Positions 49,239-58,875 of a DNA stretch of 64,000 bases are shown piece after piece (position 1 is the first letter of the stretch; every line of letters begins with the position of its first letter). The notes under the pieces were generated by a model that was not told the DNA's origin, did no database searches, and worked only from the letters and a program-made list of their open reading frames with translations. The position numbers were made by a program, and so were the translations under genes. This DNA is from Staphylococcus sp. MI 10-1553 (GTDB lineage Bacteria; Bacillota; Bacilli; Staphylococcales; Staphylococcaceae). The stretch spans positions 1,860,001-1,924,000 of the forward strand of contig NZ_CP048279.1 of the NCBI RefSeq assembly GCF_010365305.1, given 5' to 3'.

Positions 49239-49760
49239 ATGTCATTTTACTTTCAACATATTGATACGCCACTTGGGTTAATGACGGCAGTTGTGAATGA
49301 TGACGCATTGTTAGGTTTATCATTTACGGATTCAAAAGATTATCCCACTGCGTTAAAACATTTTCAAAAACAGGCAACTCTCATTCAAATTTCATTTCAT
49401 CCGATCGTGAACCAAATTGCTTTAGAGTTAGAAGCTTATTTTTATGGCCATTGTCACACATTTAAAACACCAGTCGCGCACGTCATTGGTACACCATTCC
49501 AACAACAAGTGTGGCAAGCATTACGACAACTTCCTTTTGGAGTCGTTGTGAATTATAGTGACATCGCGCAAATGATTGGACGTCCAAAAAGCGTACGTGC
49601 TGTGGCATCTGCTATCGGGCAAAATCCCCTATCCATTATCGTACCGTGTCATCGTGTATTACGAAAAGATGGACAGTTAGGTGGCTTTAATAGTGGCTTG
49701 CATCGTAAAAAACGCTTGTTGTCATTGGAAGGTGATAGTCATGGAACAACGACATTTTGA
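49239..49760 (+). CDS. ogt: Methylated-DNA-[protein]-cysteine S-methyltransferase
   Basis: A 173-residue suicide alkyltransferase that removes O6-alkyl groups from guanine. The active site PCHRV has Cys137; GTPFQQQVWQALRQLPFG and RAVASAIGQNP surround it. It follows the radical SAM gene by 21 bases with AAGGAGG, and the next gene starts inside its end, so all three are probably one operon. Confidence 0.94.
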   Translation: MSFYFQHIDTPLGLMTAVVNDDALLGLSFTDSKDYPTALKHFQKQATLIQISFHPIVNQIALELEAYFYGHCHTFKTPVAHVIGTPFQQQVWQALRQLPFGVVVNYSDIAQMIGRPKSVRAVASAIGQNPLSIIVPCHRVLRKDGQLGGFNSGLHRKKRLLSLEGDSHGTTTF

Positions 49761-50973
49761 AATTCTTGAAACATTAATTACACATCCAACAGTGAGTCCT
49801 CCTGCCCGCAATACCATCACTTTACAACGACAAATTGCAACTTGGCTTGAAGACATGGGTTTTGAGGTCCAAACGATCCCTTTTTATGACAATGACTGTA
49901 TCGTCGTTGGCACATTGAAAGGACAGAATCCATCAGCACCACGCCTTATTTTAAACGGTCATGTCGATGTCGCTGAAGTCGACGATGAACAGTTTTGGCG
50001 CTTCAATCCTTTTCAACTCACTGAAGAAGATGGTTTTCTTTTTGGTAGAGGCGTCGCTGATATGAAAGGTGGCATGTCCGCCCTCTTATATAATTTAGAA
50101 CGTTTGTATCAAGAAGGCATACAACCTGAAGGCGACATTATCGTGCATTCTGTTGTCGGTGAGGAAGTCGGAGAAGCAGGTACAAAAGTCGCTTGTGAAC
50201 ATTCACCAAAAGCTGATTTAGCGCTTGTGTTAGATACGAGCGATAATATTGCGATGGGACAAGGTGGCGTCATTACCGGTTGGATTACGATTCAAAGTGA
50301 TGAAACGATTCATGACGGTGCGCGCAGTCACATCATTCACGCAGGTGGTGGTCGTCATGGTGCCAGTGCCATTGAAAAAATGGTGAAAATCATTCAAGCC
50401 TTACAAGAACTTGAACGTCATTGGGCTGTCACAAAATTTTATCCCGGAATGCCACCCGGAGCAAATACGATTAATCCAGCCGTAATTGAAGGCGGTCGTC
50501 ATCCTGCTTTTATCGCAGACCAATGCCGATTATGGATTACAGTGCATTATTTACCTGACGAAAAATACGACACCATTATTGAAGAAATTGAAACGTATTT
50601 AAACAAAGTCGCTGATAGTGATCTGTGGCTCAGTCAAAATCCACTTCAATTCGAATGGGGCGGCACTTCTATGATTGAGGATAAAGGTGAAATTTTCCCA
50701 AGCTTTACTTTACCGACATCTCATCCTGGATTTCATATGTTAGCCGAAGCACATGAACACGTACACCATACACCGCTTCAAACGACTATGAGCACAACAG
50801 TAACAGATGGGGGTTGGACCGCAGACTTTGGCATTCCAACCATTTTATACGGACCAGGCGAACTCAATGAAGCACATGGGACGAACGAAAGAATCAAAAT
50901 TCAAGATTTGGATGATTTTACCGAAGTCTTGCATACATTTTTAAAATCGTGGTATGAGAAACCTGAGCGGTAA
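49741..50973 (+). CDS. M20-family metallopeptidase (ArgE/DapE-type)
   Basis: A 410-residue zinc deacylase or peptidase. NGHVDVAEVDDEQFW (metal His and Asp), GRGVADMKGGM (bridging Asp), HSVVGEEVGEAG (catalytic Glu pair) and a late DGGWTADFG / AHGTNERI segment are typical of acetylornithine deacetylase or succinyl-diaminopimelate desuccinylase. Substrate undetermined. ATG 49741 overlaps ogt by 20 bases; GGAAGG lies upstream. Confidence 0.88.
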   Translation: MEQRHFEILETLITHPTVSPPARNTITLQRQIATWLEDMGFEVQTIPFYDNDCIVVGTLKGQNPSAPRLILNGHVDVAEVDDEQFWRFNPFQLTEEDGFLFGRGVADMKGGMSALLYNLERLYQEGIQPEGDIIVHSVVGEEVGEAGTKVACEHSPKADLALVLDTSDNIAMGQGGVITGWITIQSDETIHDGARSHIIHAGGGRHGASAIEKMVKIIQALQELERHWAVTKFYPGMPPGANTINPAVIEGGRHPAFIADQCRLWITVHYLPDEKYDTIIEEIETYLNKVADSDLWLSQNPLQFEWGGTSMIEDKGEIFPSFTLPTSHPGFHMLAEAHEHVHHTPLQTTMSTTVTDGGWTADFGIPTILYGPGELNEAHGTNERIKIQDLDDFTEVLHTFLKSWYEKPER

Positions 50974-50999
50974 TGGTACACATTTTCATCATGTATAAA

Positions 51000-51047
51000 A
51001 AAGACACTTTCCAAATGTTATGACAACATTTTGGAAAGTGCTTTTTA
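51000..51047. terminator. Bidirectional terminator
   Basis: CACTTTCCAAATGT pairs with ACATTTTGGAAAGTG, flanked by AAAAAAGA and CTTTTTAG. Closes the M20 gene and the opposing GNAT gene. Confidence 0.9.
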
Positions 51048-51156
51048 GTTTGATATGAAGTATGACGGTGTTACACCATACCTGACATGCCCTATACCTA
51101 ACCATACTACAAAACGAACTGTAACAACTTTATTAAATCTAAAATTCATAAAAGTA

Positions 51157-51576
51157 TCATTCAGTGTATTCCATTTTCAATTTTTCACTTTTATATATAG
51201 CCATACCTGTTTTCAACTTACTAAATCCTTGTTTACGATAAAAATCTAGTTTTCCCGAAGTTGATATTAAATGAATACAGGACACATCTCCAATTTGTTC
51301 TAATAAGTCTTTTACAATTCTACTACCTAATTTTAAATTTTGATATTCAGGATTAACAATCACATCATATATCGCCGCATTAAATATACCATCAGATAAA
51401 GATCTACCTAAACCAATAACTTCATTATTATAAATAGCTAATACAATATGCGTACTATTTTTTAGTATACTTCTAATATTGTCTTTGTTATGATTCCTCC
51501 AGTCTACAGATTGATAAGTTTTATAAATAGAATCTAAGTAGCTATCATCAAATGTATTAACAAGTTTTATATCCAT
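51157..51576 (-). CDS. GNAT-family N-acetyltransferase
   Basis: A 139-residue GNAT protein with VVNPEYQNLKLGSRIVKDLLEQI (acetyl-CoA loop variant, missing the usual Q-x-x-G-x-G/A glycines) and a C-terminal IHLISTSGKLDFYRKQGFSKL. Markedly more AT-rich than its neighbours. Substrate unknown. Confidence 0.82.
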   Translation of the reverse strand: MDIKLVNTFDDSYLDSIYKTYQSVDWRNHNKDNIRSILKNSTHIVLAIYNNEVIGLGRSLSDGIFNAAIYDVIVNPEYQNLKLGSRIVKDLLEQIGDVSCIHLISTSGKLDFYRKQGFSKLKTGMAIYKSEKLKMEYTE

Positions 51577-51661
51577 ATTAGAACCCCTTCTCTATTATAT
51601 TCATTCAATGCCCTTCCTCAGAATACATCACGTTCTCTAAGTATAACTTCACGAGTATTTA

Positions 51662-51865
51662 TCAATGTATTTGGTCTATGTAATTAAAGTGAAAATGATA
51701 AATATTTGCTGTCATTTCATGATATTCAACGGTCTTAATTTGGTTTGCAAGGTTTGATAAATAAAAAATTAGCCTTTCCTCAGAAATATCATTTGGGGTA
51801 AAATATGCCAAGACTTCATCTATTCTTTTATTTTGTAATTCAGTTATTAATAAATTTAATATCAT
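51662..51865 (-). CDS. Small hypothetical protein (67 aa)
   Basis: Starts MILNLLITELQNKRIDEVLAYFTPNDISEERL, rich in Ile, Leu and Asn, no membrane segment. No family recognised. AT-rich like the GNAT gene beside it; the two may form a small transferred patch. No strong ribosome binding site is visible, so translation is uncertain. Confidence 0.45.
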   Translation of the reverse strand: MILNLLITELQNKRIDEVLAYFTPNDISEERLIFYLSNLANQIKTVEYHEMTANIYHFHFNYIDQIH

Positions 51866-51947
51866 ATTAATGCGCTACATTTATCTCCCACATCCTTTTC
51901 GCTAATATAACTTCGATTAACCACCATTGAATCCATATCAAAATCTT

Positions 51948-51995
51948 ATAAAAAAGAACGCTTCCCAAAAGTTGAATTATCTATTGGAAAGCGTC
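51948..51995 (-). terminator. Terminator of groESL
   Basis: Leftward GACGCTTTCCAATAG pairs imperfectly with CTTTTGGGAAGCGTT, followed by CTTTTTTAT. Lies about 75 bases past the groEL stop. Confidence 0.85.
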
Positions 51996-52068
51996 ACAAA
52001 ATATTTATTCAAATAATTATGTTCAATTAATCATTAAAGCACTGATATAAGGACGCTTTATAGTCCTA

Positions 52069-53706
<1,638 letters not shown>

Positions 53707-53736
53707 TTATTCATTTTTTCTATATTCAATGTATGA

Positions 53737-54024
53737 TTAGTCTTCAATTACAGCTAAAATTTCGTCTTCAGTTAAAACTAAGTATTCCGTATCGTTTCGT
53801 TTAACTTCAGTTCCTGCATATTGTTGAAACACAACACGATCGCCTACGTTTAATTCTGGTTTCAGACGTTCACCATTGTCTAAAATTCGTCCCGGACCTA
53901 CCGTAACGATGACACCTTCATTTGATTTTTCCTTAGCTGAATCAGTTAAAACAATACCGCTTTTTGTTGTTTGTTCGTGTTCTTTCTTTTCGATGACTAC
54001 ACGGTTTCCTAATGGTCTAAGCAT
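53737..54024 (-). CDS. groES: 10 kDa chaperonin GroES
   Basis: GroES (95 aa) caps Gro[27 protein letters not shown] at the start and [13 protein letters not shown] near the end are family motifs. Controlled by a CIRCE element immediately upstream. Confidence 0.98.
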   Translation of the reverse strand: MLRPLGNRVVIEKKEHEQTTKSGIVLTDSAKEKSNEGVIVTVGPGRILDNGERLKPELNVGDRVVFQQYAGTEVKRNDTEYLVLTEDEILAVIED

Positions 54025-54055
54025 GTGTGAGTGCCTCCTTATGTTCTACATGAAT

Positions 54056-54120
54056 TTAGCACTTTAATATCTCGAGTGCTAATTTAGTTCTATAATAATC
54101 AAAATTGGTCAAAATTTCAA
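54056..54120 (-). promoter_or_regulatory. groESL promoter with CIRCE (HrcA) operator
   Basis: TTAGCACTT (54056-54064), nine bases, GAGTGCTAA (54074-54082) is CIRCE with one mismatch in the left arm (consensus TTAGCACTC). Leftward, -35 TTGAAA (54120-54115), 17-base spacer and -10 TATTAT (54097-54092) precede it. HrcA is expected to repress here. Confidence 0.9.
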
Positions 54121-54193
54121 GTATTTACCATTAAAGCCGTTGTCCACACCGTTATTTTCCGTTAAAATAAAAGTTATTGAACGGAGGCTAACT

Positions 54194-54961
54194 ATGAAGA
54201 GATTTTGGGTTTCACTGCTCACTGTGCTTTTGTATATTTTGGCACAAGTATCACCTTATATTGCACGTGCTGCTGGTTGGATTCAAACTGAAAACCAAGC
54301 AGAATTGTTACGTCAAACAATGGCAGTGCAGTTTTCTGCTTTTATTATTGTAGCGATTTTAATTATCATGCTACAGTTTTTTGTAAAAAATAAACTAAAC
54401 TTTGAACAAGGTCCAAAAGAGAAAAAGCGCTATGTGGTACCTTATATTTTAGTTGGTTTAGTCATTGTGTTCATCGCACAAATGATTGTTAACCTAATAT
54501 CGGTATACCTTTTAGGTGCTCATCCAGCAAGTGAAAATACACTAAGAATCATGAAAATCGCACGTCAAATGCCATTATTCATTATTTTAATCGCTATCGT
54601 TGGACCATTATTAGAAGAGTTTGTCTTTAGAAAAGTATTGTTTGGCGAACTGTATCACGCGATTAAAGCGAGTAAATGGGTTAAATTCACAATTGCAACG
54701 ACAATCAGTTCTGCAGTGTTTGCTGTTGTCCATATGGATTTCTCACATTTCTTAGCTTATTTTGTCATGGGTATCATCTTTTCAGCATTTTATATTTATA
54801 CTAAACGTTTGAGTGTGTCAATCGGTATTCATATGGCACAAAATGGGTTAGTCGCACTCATCCAATTAATGATACCTGAAAAAATGATTGAAGAAGCTGT
54901 TAAGCAAACACAATTTATCCATTTATTGACAACGCATTGGATGTCATTTTTCCTTTCATAA
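54194..54961 (+). CDS. mroQ: CPBP intramembrane protease MroQ
   Basis: A 255-residue CAAX/CPBP-type membrane protease with about 7-8 helices. Catalytic Glu-Glu pair E141-E142 with R146 (LLEEFVFRKVLFGE), H180 in VVHMDFSHF and H213 in GIHMAQN fit the family. In S. aureus MroQ sits between groES and sdrH and helps mature the AgrD peptide; same location here. Start 54194 follows GGAGG. Its role in handling a serine-ring AgrD is untested. Confidence 0.9.
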   Translation: MKRFWVSLLTVLLYILAQVSPYIARAAGWIQTENQAELLRQTMAVQFSAFIIVAILIIMLQFFVKNKLNFEQGPKEKKRYVVPYILVGLVIVFIAQMIVNLISVYLLGAHPASENTLRIMKIARQMPLFIILIAIVGPLLEEFVFRKVLFGELYHAIKASKWVKFTIATTISSAVFAVVHMDFSHFLAYFVMGIIFSAFYIYTKRLSVSIGIHMAQNGLVALIQLMIPEKMIEEAVKQTQFIHLLTTHWMSFFLS

Positions 54962-55024
54962 ACAATACACGGTTTGCTTCATAAAATTACTTTTAATCAT
55001 TTCCGATTTATTTTTTACATGCAC

Positions 55025-55065
55025 AAGGGGTTAAGACGACTTCATTTAAAGCGTCCTAACCCCTT
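55025..55065. terminator. Bidirectional terminator (mroQ / sdrH)
   Basis: AAGGGGTTAAGACG pairs with CGTCCTAACCCCTT between convergent genes. Confidence 0.85.
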
Positions 55066-55072
55066 TTCTGAT

Positions 55073-56437
55073 TTATTTCCAAAAATGATGCAATTGTTTC
55101 CATAAAATCATACTGATCAGGCCGACAAAACCGACCATGATAATGCCAATATAAATCATCGGCTTGTAACTTAATGTTTTTTCTGTATCTTCTTTCGTCT
55201 CTTTCATGTGATGCGTATTAAAATTTTCTCCGTGTTGTTCAATTTTTTTCACTTTATCTTGCTGATGTTTGTTGACTAATGACTTATCTCCACTTTTCTT
55301 GAAATCTGGCATAGAACCAAATTCCCCTGTGACGAGTGCTAACACTTGTTTATCCAAACGGTGATAGTATTGTTCTGTTGAAAGCGGATTAAAATATTGA
55401 TATCTAAAATAATCTGTACTTTGTTGTAAGTCATCTAAAAATGCATTTTGTGTAAATTGTTCTTTTCGACTCAGACTAGCAATATCATGCTGTCCTTGAC
55501 TTCCAAATTGACTTAAACGCGCGACTTCTTCTTTAAACAATGGATTATATTTATAATTATTATTTAATAAACCTGCGTATTGATCATAAGCCGATGTACC
55601 ATACTGATTCGAATGGTTTGTACTTGCAACTGAACTGTTTTGTTGGGTATCGCCTGCATTTCCATTTGACGGTGGCTCATTCGGTTGTGGACTTGCTTCA
55701 CTGCCTCCTCCACCATTTGGACCAATTGTTGCACCGCCATTTCCGTTTCCACCGTTATCTGTTGCAGATGGTGGTGTATTGTTTGAAGAGTCATCCTTTT
55801 GATCCGGACGATTTGGCTCTTTAGACGGTGGTACTGGTTTGTCCCCTTTATCAGGTTTTGTATTTTGATCTTTTGAATGTTTGTCTTTGTTCGGTTGATT
55901 CGACTTCTTATGATTTTCTTTATTCGGTTTTTCTCCACTCTCTTCATCTTTCTTTGTTCCTGATTGATCAGGTTGAGACGGTTGGCCTTCTTGACTCGGG
56001 TCGTTGTTATGATGATTTTCTTCATGAGATGGAACTTCTTCAGTAACCGGTTCTTCTATAGATGCGTCTTCCTCTGTACTCGGTGTTGCCGATGTACTTT
56101 CATCAGTTGCCGGTGCATGATGGTTCGGTTTCACATTTTCCTTTGACAATGCATCCGTTTCATCAGTTGAAGGCGCCGTTGCTTCATTGAATGATGACGT
56201 TTCAGCAGAGTTCTCCTCTGAAGCAATGGCGCTTCGTAAACCATCCATGTGTGCTGTTTGATCATATGAAGATGTGGCCCTCAATGTATTCAAAGTCGTC
56301 GCACTGCTATTGATATCTGCTGCTTGAACGACTTCATGCGTCAATAAAAGAGGTGATACAACACATAAAATACTAGTTGAACCGATTCCTACTTTAAATA
56401 GTCGTTTTACTCTATGTTCTTTTTTATGTTCTACCAT
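55073..56437 (-). CDS. sdrH: SdrH-like surface/membrane protein
   Basis: A 454-residue protein in the position of S. aureus sdrH. N-terminal export signal (about 1-38, with the GS-type KVGIGSTSIL element). A low-complexity S/T/E then P/N/K/D/Q-rich region follows (about 45-285). The C-terminal conserved domain (about 290-390) has NNNYKYNPL, DYFRYQYFNPLSTEQYYHRLDKQVLALVTGEFGSMPDFKK, the block shared with S. aureus SdrH. A membrane helix (about 430-450) and basic end close it; no LPXTG motif. The repeat region differs from the Ser-Asp run of Sdr proteins. Confidence 0.85.
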   Translation of the reverse strand: MVEHKKEHRVKRLFKVGIGSTSILCVVSPLLLTHEVVQAADINSSATTLNTLRATSSYDQTAHMDGLRSAIASEENSAETSSFNEATAPSTDETDALSKENVKPNHHAPATDESTSATPSTEEDASIEEPVTEEVPSHEENHHNNDPSQEGQPSQPDQSGTKKDEESGEKPNKENHKKSNQPNKDKHSKDQNTKPDKGDKPVPPSKEPNRPDQKDDSSNNTPPSATDNGGNGNGGATIGPNGGGGSEASPQPNEPPSNGNAGDTQQNSSVASTNHSNQYGTSAYDQYAGLLNNNYKYNPLFKEEVARLSQFGSQGQHDIASLSRKEQFTQNAFLDDLQQSTDYFRYQYFNPLSTEQYYHRLDKQVLALVTGEFGSMPDFKKSGDKSLVNKHQQDKVKKIEQHGENFNTHHMKETKEDTEKTLSYKPMIYIGIIMVGFVGLISMILWKQLHHFWK

Positions 56438-56601
56438 CAGATTCACCTCTGATTGCTTAAAGTTTTTTAACAAAGACAGTATAAACAAAAGTGCGTTCGA
56501 TTACCACCCTCATGTAAATATTATTGTATTCAATTAAGATTTTTGTTAAACCGTTCATCATTTAGTACACTAAGATTAATTCAGAAATGAGGATGATGAC
56601 G

Positions 56602-57405
56602 ATGCAAATACAACTATTTCAATTTAATATCGCACTCGCTGATTCAAGTCAAAATGAACAGAAAATCGCTACTTTATTTGAGCAGCATTTAAATGATCAA
56701 ACAGATGTCGTAGTTCTGCCTGAAATGTGGAATAACGGCTATGCATTACCTCAATTAGAAAAGTTAGCAGATGAAAACTTAGCTCAAAGTTATGCTTTTA
56801 TACAAAAATTAGCACAAAATTATCAAGTGGACATTGTTGCGGGATCTGTTTCCAACCTTAAAGAAGGTGCCGTATACAATACAGCCTTTGCCGTGAATCG
56901 ACGAGGAGAAAAAATTTATGAATACGATAAAATTCATCTCGTTCCGATGCTAGATGAACCAGACTTTTTAAGTGGTGGCGAGACTGTACCTTACCCTTAT
57001 ACGCTCTCTGACGGTATAAGTGTATCTCAAATCATTTGTTATGACTTACGCTTTCCAGAATTAAGCCGTTACCCTGCAGCACAAGGCGCAAAAGTGATGT
57101 TTTATGTCGCACAATGGCCCGAAGTCCGACTCTCACATTGGCGTCAGTTACTACAAGCACGTGCAATTGAAAACGATATGTATGTTGTCGCTGTCAATGG
57201 CAGTGGTCATGATGGTAAAACAACGTACGCAGGTCATTCAATGGTTGTAGATCCAAATGGGGAAATTATAGCTGAAGCGGATGAAAACGAAACAGTAATG
57301 ACCGTCACATTAGATCTTCCAAAAGTAGACGCACAACGCCGTGCTATTCCAGTATTTGAAAATATGCGACCTTCTGTATACCGTTATGCACAAAAAGAAG
57401 TATAA
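56602..57405 (+). CDS. Carbon-nitrogen hydrolase (nitrilase superfamily)
   Basis: A 267-residue nitrilase-fold amidohydrolase with catalytic triad E41 (VVVLPEMW), K110 (YEYDKIHLV) and C146 (QIICYDLRFPE). Related enzymes act on omega-amides or N-carbamoyl compounds; the substrate is undefined. It occupies the conserved slot beside RNAIII. Start 56602 (MQIQLFQF) preceded by GAGGATGATGACG; an upstream in-frame ATG at 56587 is closer to the binding site but lengthens the protein unusually. Confidence 0.9.
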   Translation: MQIQLFQFNIALADSSQNEQKIATLFEQHLNDQTDVVVLPEMWNNGYALPQLEKLADENLAQSYAFIQKLAQNYQVDIVAGSVSNLKEGAVYNTAFAVNRRGEKIYEYDKIHLVPMLDEPDFLSGGETVPYPYTLSDGISVSQIICYDLRFPELSRYPAAQGAKVMFYVAQWPEVRLSHWRQLLQARAIENDMYVVAVNGSGHDGKTTYAGHSMVVDPNGEIIAEADENETVMTVTLDLPKVDAQRRAIPVFENMRPSVYRYAQKEV

Positions 57406-57411
57406 AATATG

Positions 57412-57451
57412 AGGCGTTACCTCTCTCAGTTGGAGAACTAACGCCTTTTTA
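57412..57451 (+). terminator. Terminator of the nitrilase gene
   Basis: AGGCGTTA (57412-57419) pairs with TAACGCCT (57439-57446), then T run. It sits back to back with the RNAIII terminator. Confidence 0.85.
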
Positions 57452-57464
57452 TCATGATCATAAA

Positions 57465-57955
57465 ATAAAAATGAACAGACGAGCTTGGGAGGGACTCGCC
57501 TGTTCTTCATATTAAGGGAATGTTTTATTTACAGTTATTCTATTTAATTGGGGATGTTATTAATTATGAAAAAATTTAGTGAATTTACCGATTATTAAAT
57601 ATTGCTACAATGGCTTCAATATCGAAACCTGATTTTACTTTAGTCTAAGTAAGGAAAAAGATTCTAACAAATACTTTTATCAAATCTTATTTTTTGATAA
57701 ATTTTGCTACTGTTTCTGCGATAAGTTTAACAAATTCAACGATTGTGCTAATGATATCTGCTGCCATAGTGAGCACCTCCTTAAATTATAAATAAAACCA
57801 AAGACTCCAATAGATTGTTGCTCCCTTAGTCATGTAAGCTGAGCGAAGAATACAATGACTAAGAACATCTGACTTAACTTAATCAGTAAATTTGCTTAAG
57901 TGTACTCGAAAACACTTATTACAAAATCACTTCATCTCCATCACCAATGTGATGA
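57465..57955 (-). ncRNA. rnaIII: RNAIII, effector RNA of agr
   Basis: Leftward from a start near 57955, after -10 TAATAT (57966-57961), to a terminator GAACAGGCGAG/CTCGTCTGTTC (57505-57473) followed by ATTTTTATTTT; about 490 nt, close to S. aureus RNAIII. The 5' end has a hairpin CATCACATT..GTGATG; the hld frame lies inside; four C-rich unpaired stretches (TTCCTTAC, ATCCCCAAT, TTCCCTTAA, GTCCCTCCC) resemble the RNAIII seed loops that pair with ribosome binding sites. The RNA is defined from position, ends and seeds; exact ends are estimates. Confidence 0.9.
57687..57767 (-). CDS. hld: Delta-hemolysin (delta-toxin)
   Basis: A 26-residue amphipathic helical peptide, MAADIISTIVEFVKLIAE plus TVAKFIKK, encoded within RNAIII. 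Same length and layout as delta-toxin of S. aureus (MAQDIISTIGDLVKWIID...), with K and I/V faces. AAGGAGGTG lies 8 bases upstream. A secreted membrane-active peptide, likely a phenol-soluble modulin-type export substrate. Confidence 0.95.
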   Translation of the reverse strand: MAADIISTIVEFVKLIAETVAKFIKK

Positions 57956-58137
57956 TGTCTATATTACAACATGTTTTGTCGGCTTTGTGTTAACGAGTGC
58001 GTAACTTGTTGATTTTTATGCTTAACTGTTTAAAAATTTATGGTAAAATATTTAAAAATAACCATTTACAACAGTTAGGAATGATAAATGAACAGTTAGG
58101 CAAAAAATAAAGCGTTTTAATAGTTGTGTATTATAAT
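57956..58137. promoter_or_regulatory. agr divergent promoters P3 and P2 with AgrA boxes
   Basis: For P2 (plus) two perfect repeats ACAGTTAGG (58071-58079 and 58092-58100, 12 bases apart) precede TATAAT (58132-58137). For P3 (minus) leftward AACAGTTAA (58030-58022) and AAGTTACG (about 58008-58000) are the paired boxes, with -10 TAATAT (57966-57961). This matches the direct-repeat AgrA sites of other staphylococci. The -35 elements are weak, as expected for AgrA-activated promoters. Confidence 0.9.
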
Positions 58138-58158
58138 TTAGACAAGGAGGAGAGCCGT

Positions 58159-58725
58159 ATGTTACTCATTGACAATGGAATTGAAAAAATGGCGCTGAAG
58201 CTCCAACAAAGACAGAATTTAAGTCATATTGAGTTTTTAAAAGTGCGTTTAGGCATGCAAGTTGTCGTTATAAACTCCTTTAAAGCTATTGTGACTTACG
58301 GACTTGCACTCCTATTGAACATTTTTTTATACACACTCATTGTTCACCTGACTTTTCTTGCCTTGAGGACTTATTCTCATGGCGCACACGCGAAGACTTC
58401 AATGCTTTGTCATGTACAAAACATTGCTTCATTCGTTGTTTTACCATGGTTAATAGTGCAATATGACATTTCGTTTCAATTTTTGTTAAGCTTGAGTATA
58501 TTGGCAGCAATGATTGTGATCAAATATGCACCAGCTGCAACGAAAAAAAGACCAATAGCTCCCAAAAGAGTGAAAGGCCTTAAAATTAAATCAGTCATTG
58601 TATTTATTTTACTCATGGCTATTGCATTCGTCATACCAGCGTCTTATAATCGATTTGTCGTTTATGGAGTATTATTACAATCCATCACATTATTACCTAT
58701 TTTTTCTACTAAGGAGGAAGTTTAA
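58159..58725 (+). CDS. agrB: AgrB, AgrD-processing membrane endopeptidase
   Basis: AgrB (188 aa) cleaves AgrD and cyclises the pheromone. Catalytic His77 (YSHGAHAKT) and Cys84 (SMLCHVQ) align with the known pair; about 5-6 helices. Start 58159 follows AAGGAGGAGAG. It acts on an AgrD with a serine ring residue, so AgrB here would form a lactone rather than a thiolactone. Confidence 0.95.
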   Translation: MLLIDNGIEKMALKLQQRQNLSHIEFLKVRLGMQVVVINSFKAIVTYGLALLLNIFLYTLIVHLTFLALRTYSHGAHAKTSMLCHVQNIASFVVLPWLIVQYDISFQFLLSLSILAAMIVIKYAPAATKKRPIAPKRVKGLKIKSVIVFILLMAIAFVIPASYNRFVVYGVLLQSITLLPIFSTKEEV

Positions 58726-58726
58726 C

Positions 58727-58864
58727 ATGAGATTATTAGAAGTTTTATTCAACCTTATTACAAATTTATTCCAATCAATCGGTACTTTTGCTAGAATCCC
58801 AATTAGTACAGGTTTTTTTGATGAACCAGAAATCCCTGCCGAATTGTTAGAAGAGGACAAATAA
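58727..58864 (+). CDS. agrD: AgrD, autoinducing peptide precursor
   Basis: A 45-residue precursor: amphipathic N-terminal leader (1-22), mature peptide region RIPISTGFF (23-31) with the invariant ring residue Ser27 instead of Cys, and acidic C-terminal tail EPEIPAELLEEDK. Serine-lactone pheromones are known from the S. intermedius group. Ile at position 26 marks the RIPISTGFF variant among described S. pseudintermedius agr types, which otherwise often have Thr there. AAGGAGG 9 bases before the ATG; 1 base after agrB. Confidence 0.95.
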   Translation: MRLLEVLFNLITNLFQSIGTFARIPISTGFFDEPEIPAELLEEDK

Positions 58865-58875
58865 AAAGTTAGAAA

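Noticed and set aside
55564..56025. 153-codon minus-strand frame rich in Lys, Arg and Gln
   Set aside because: A second frame of the low-complexity sdrH region; repetitive composition explains it and it has no binding site.
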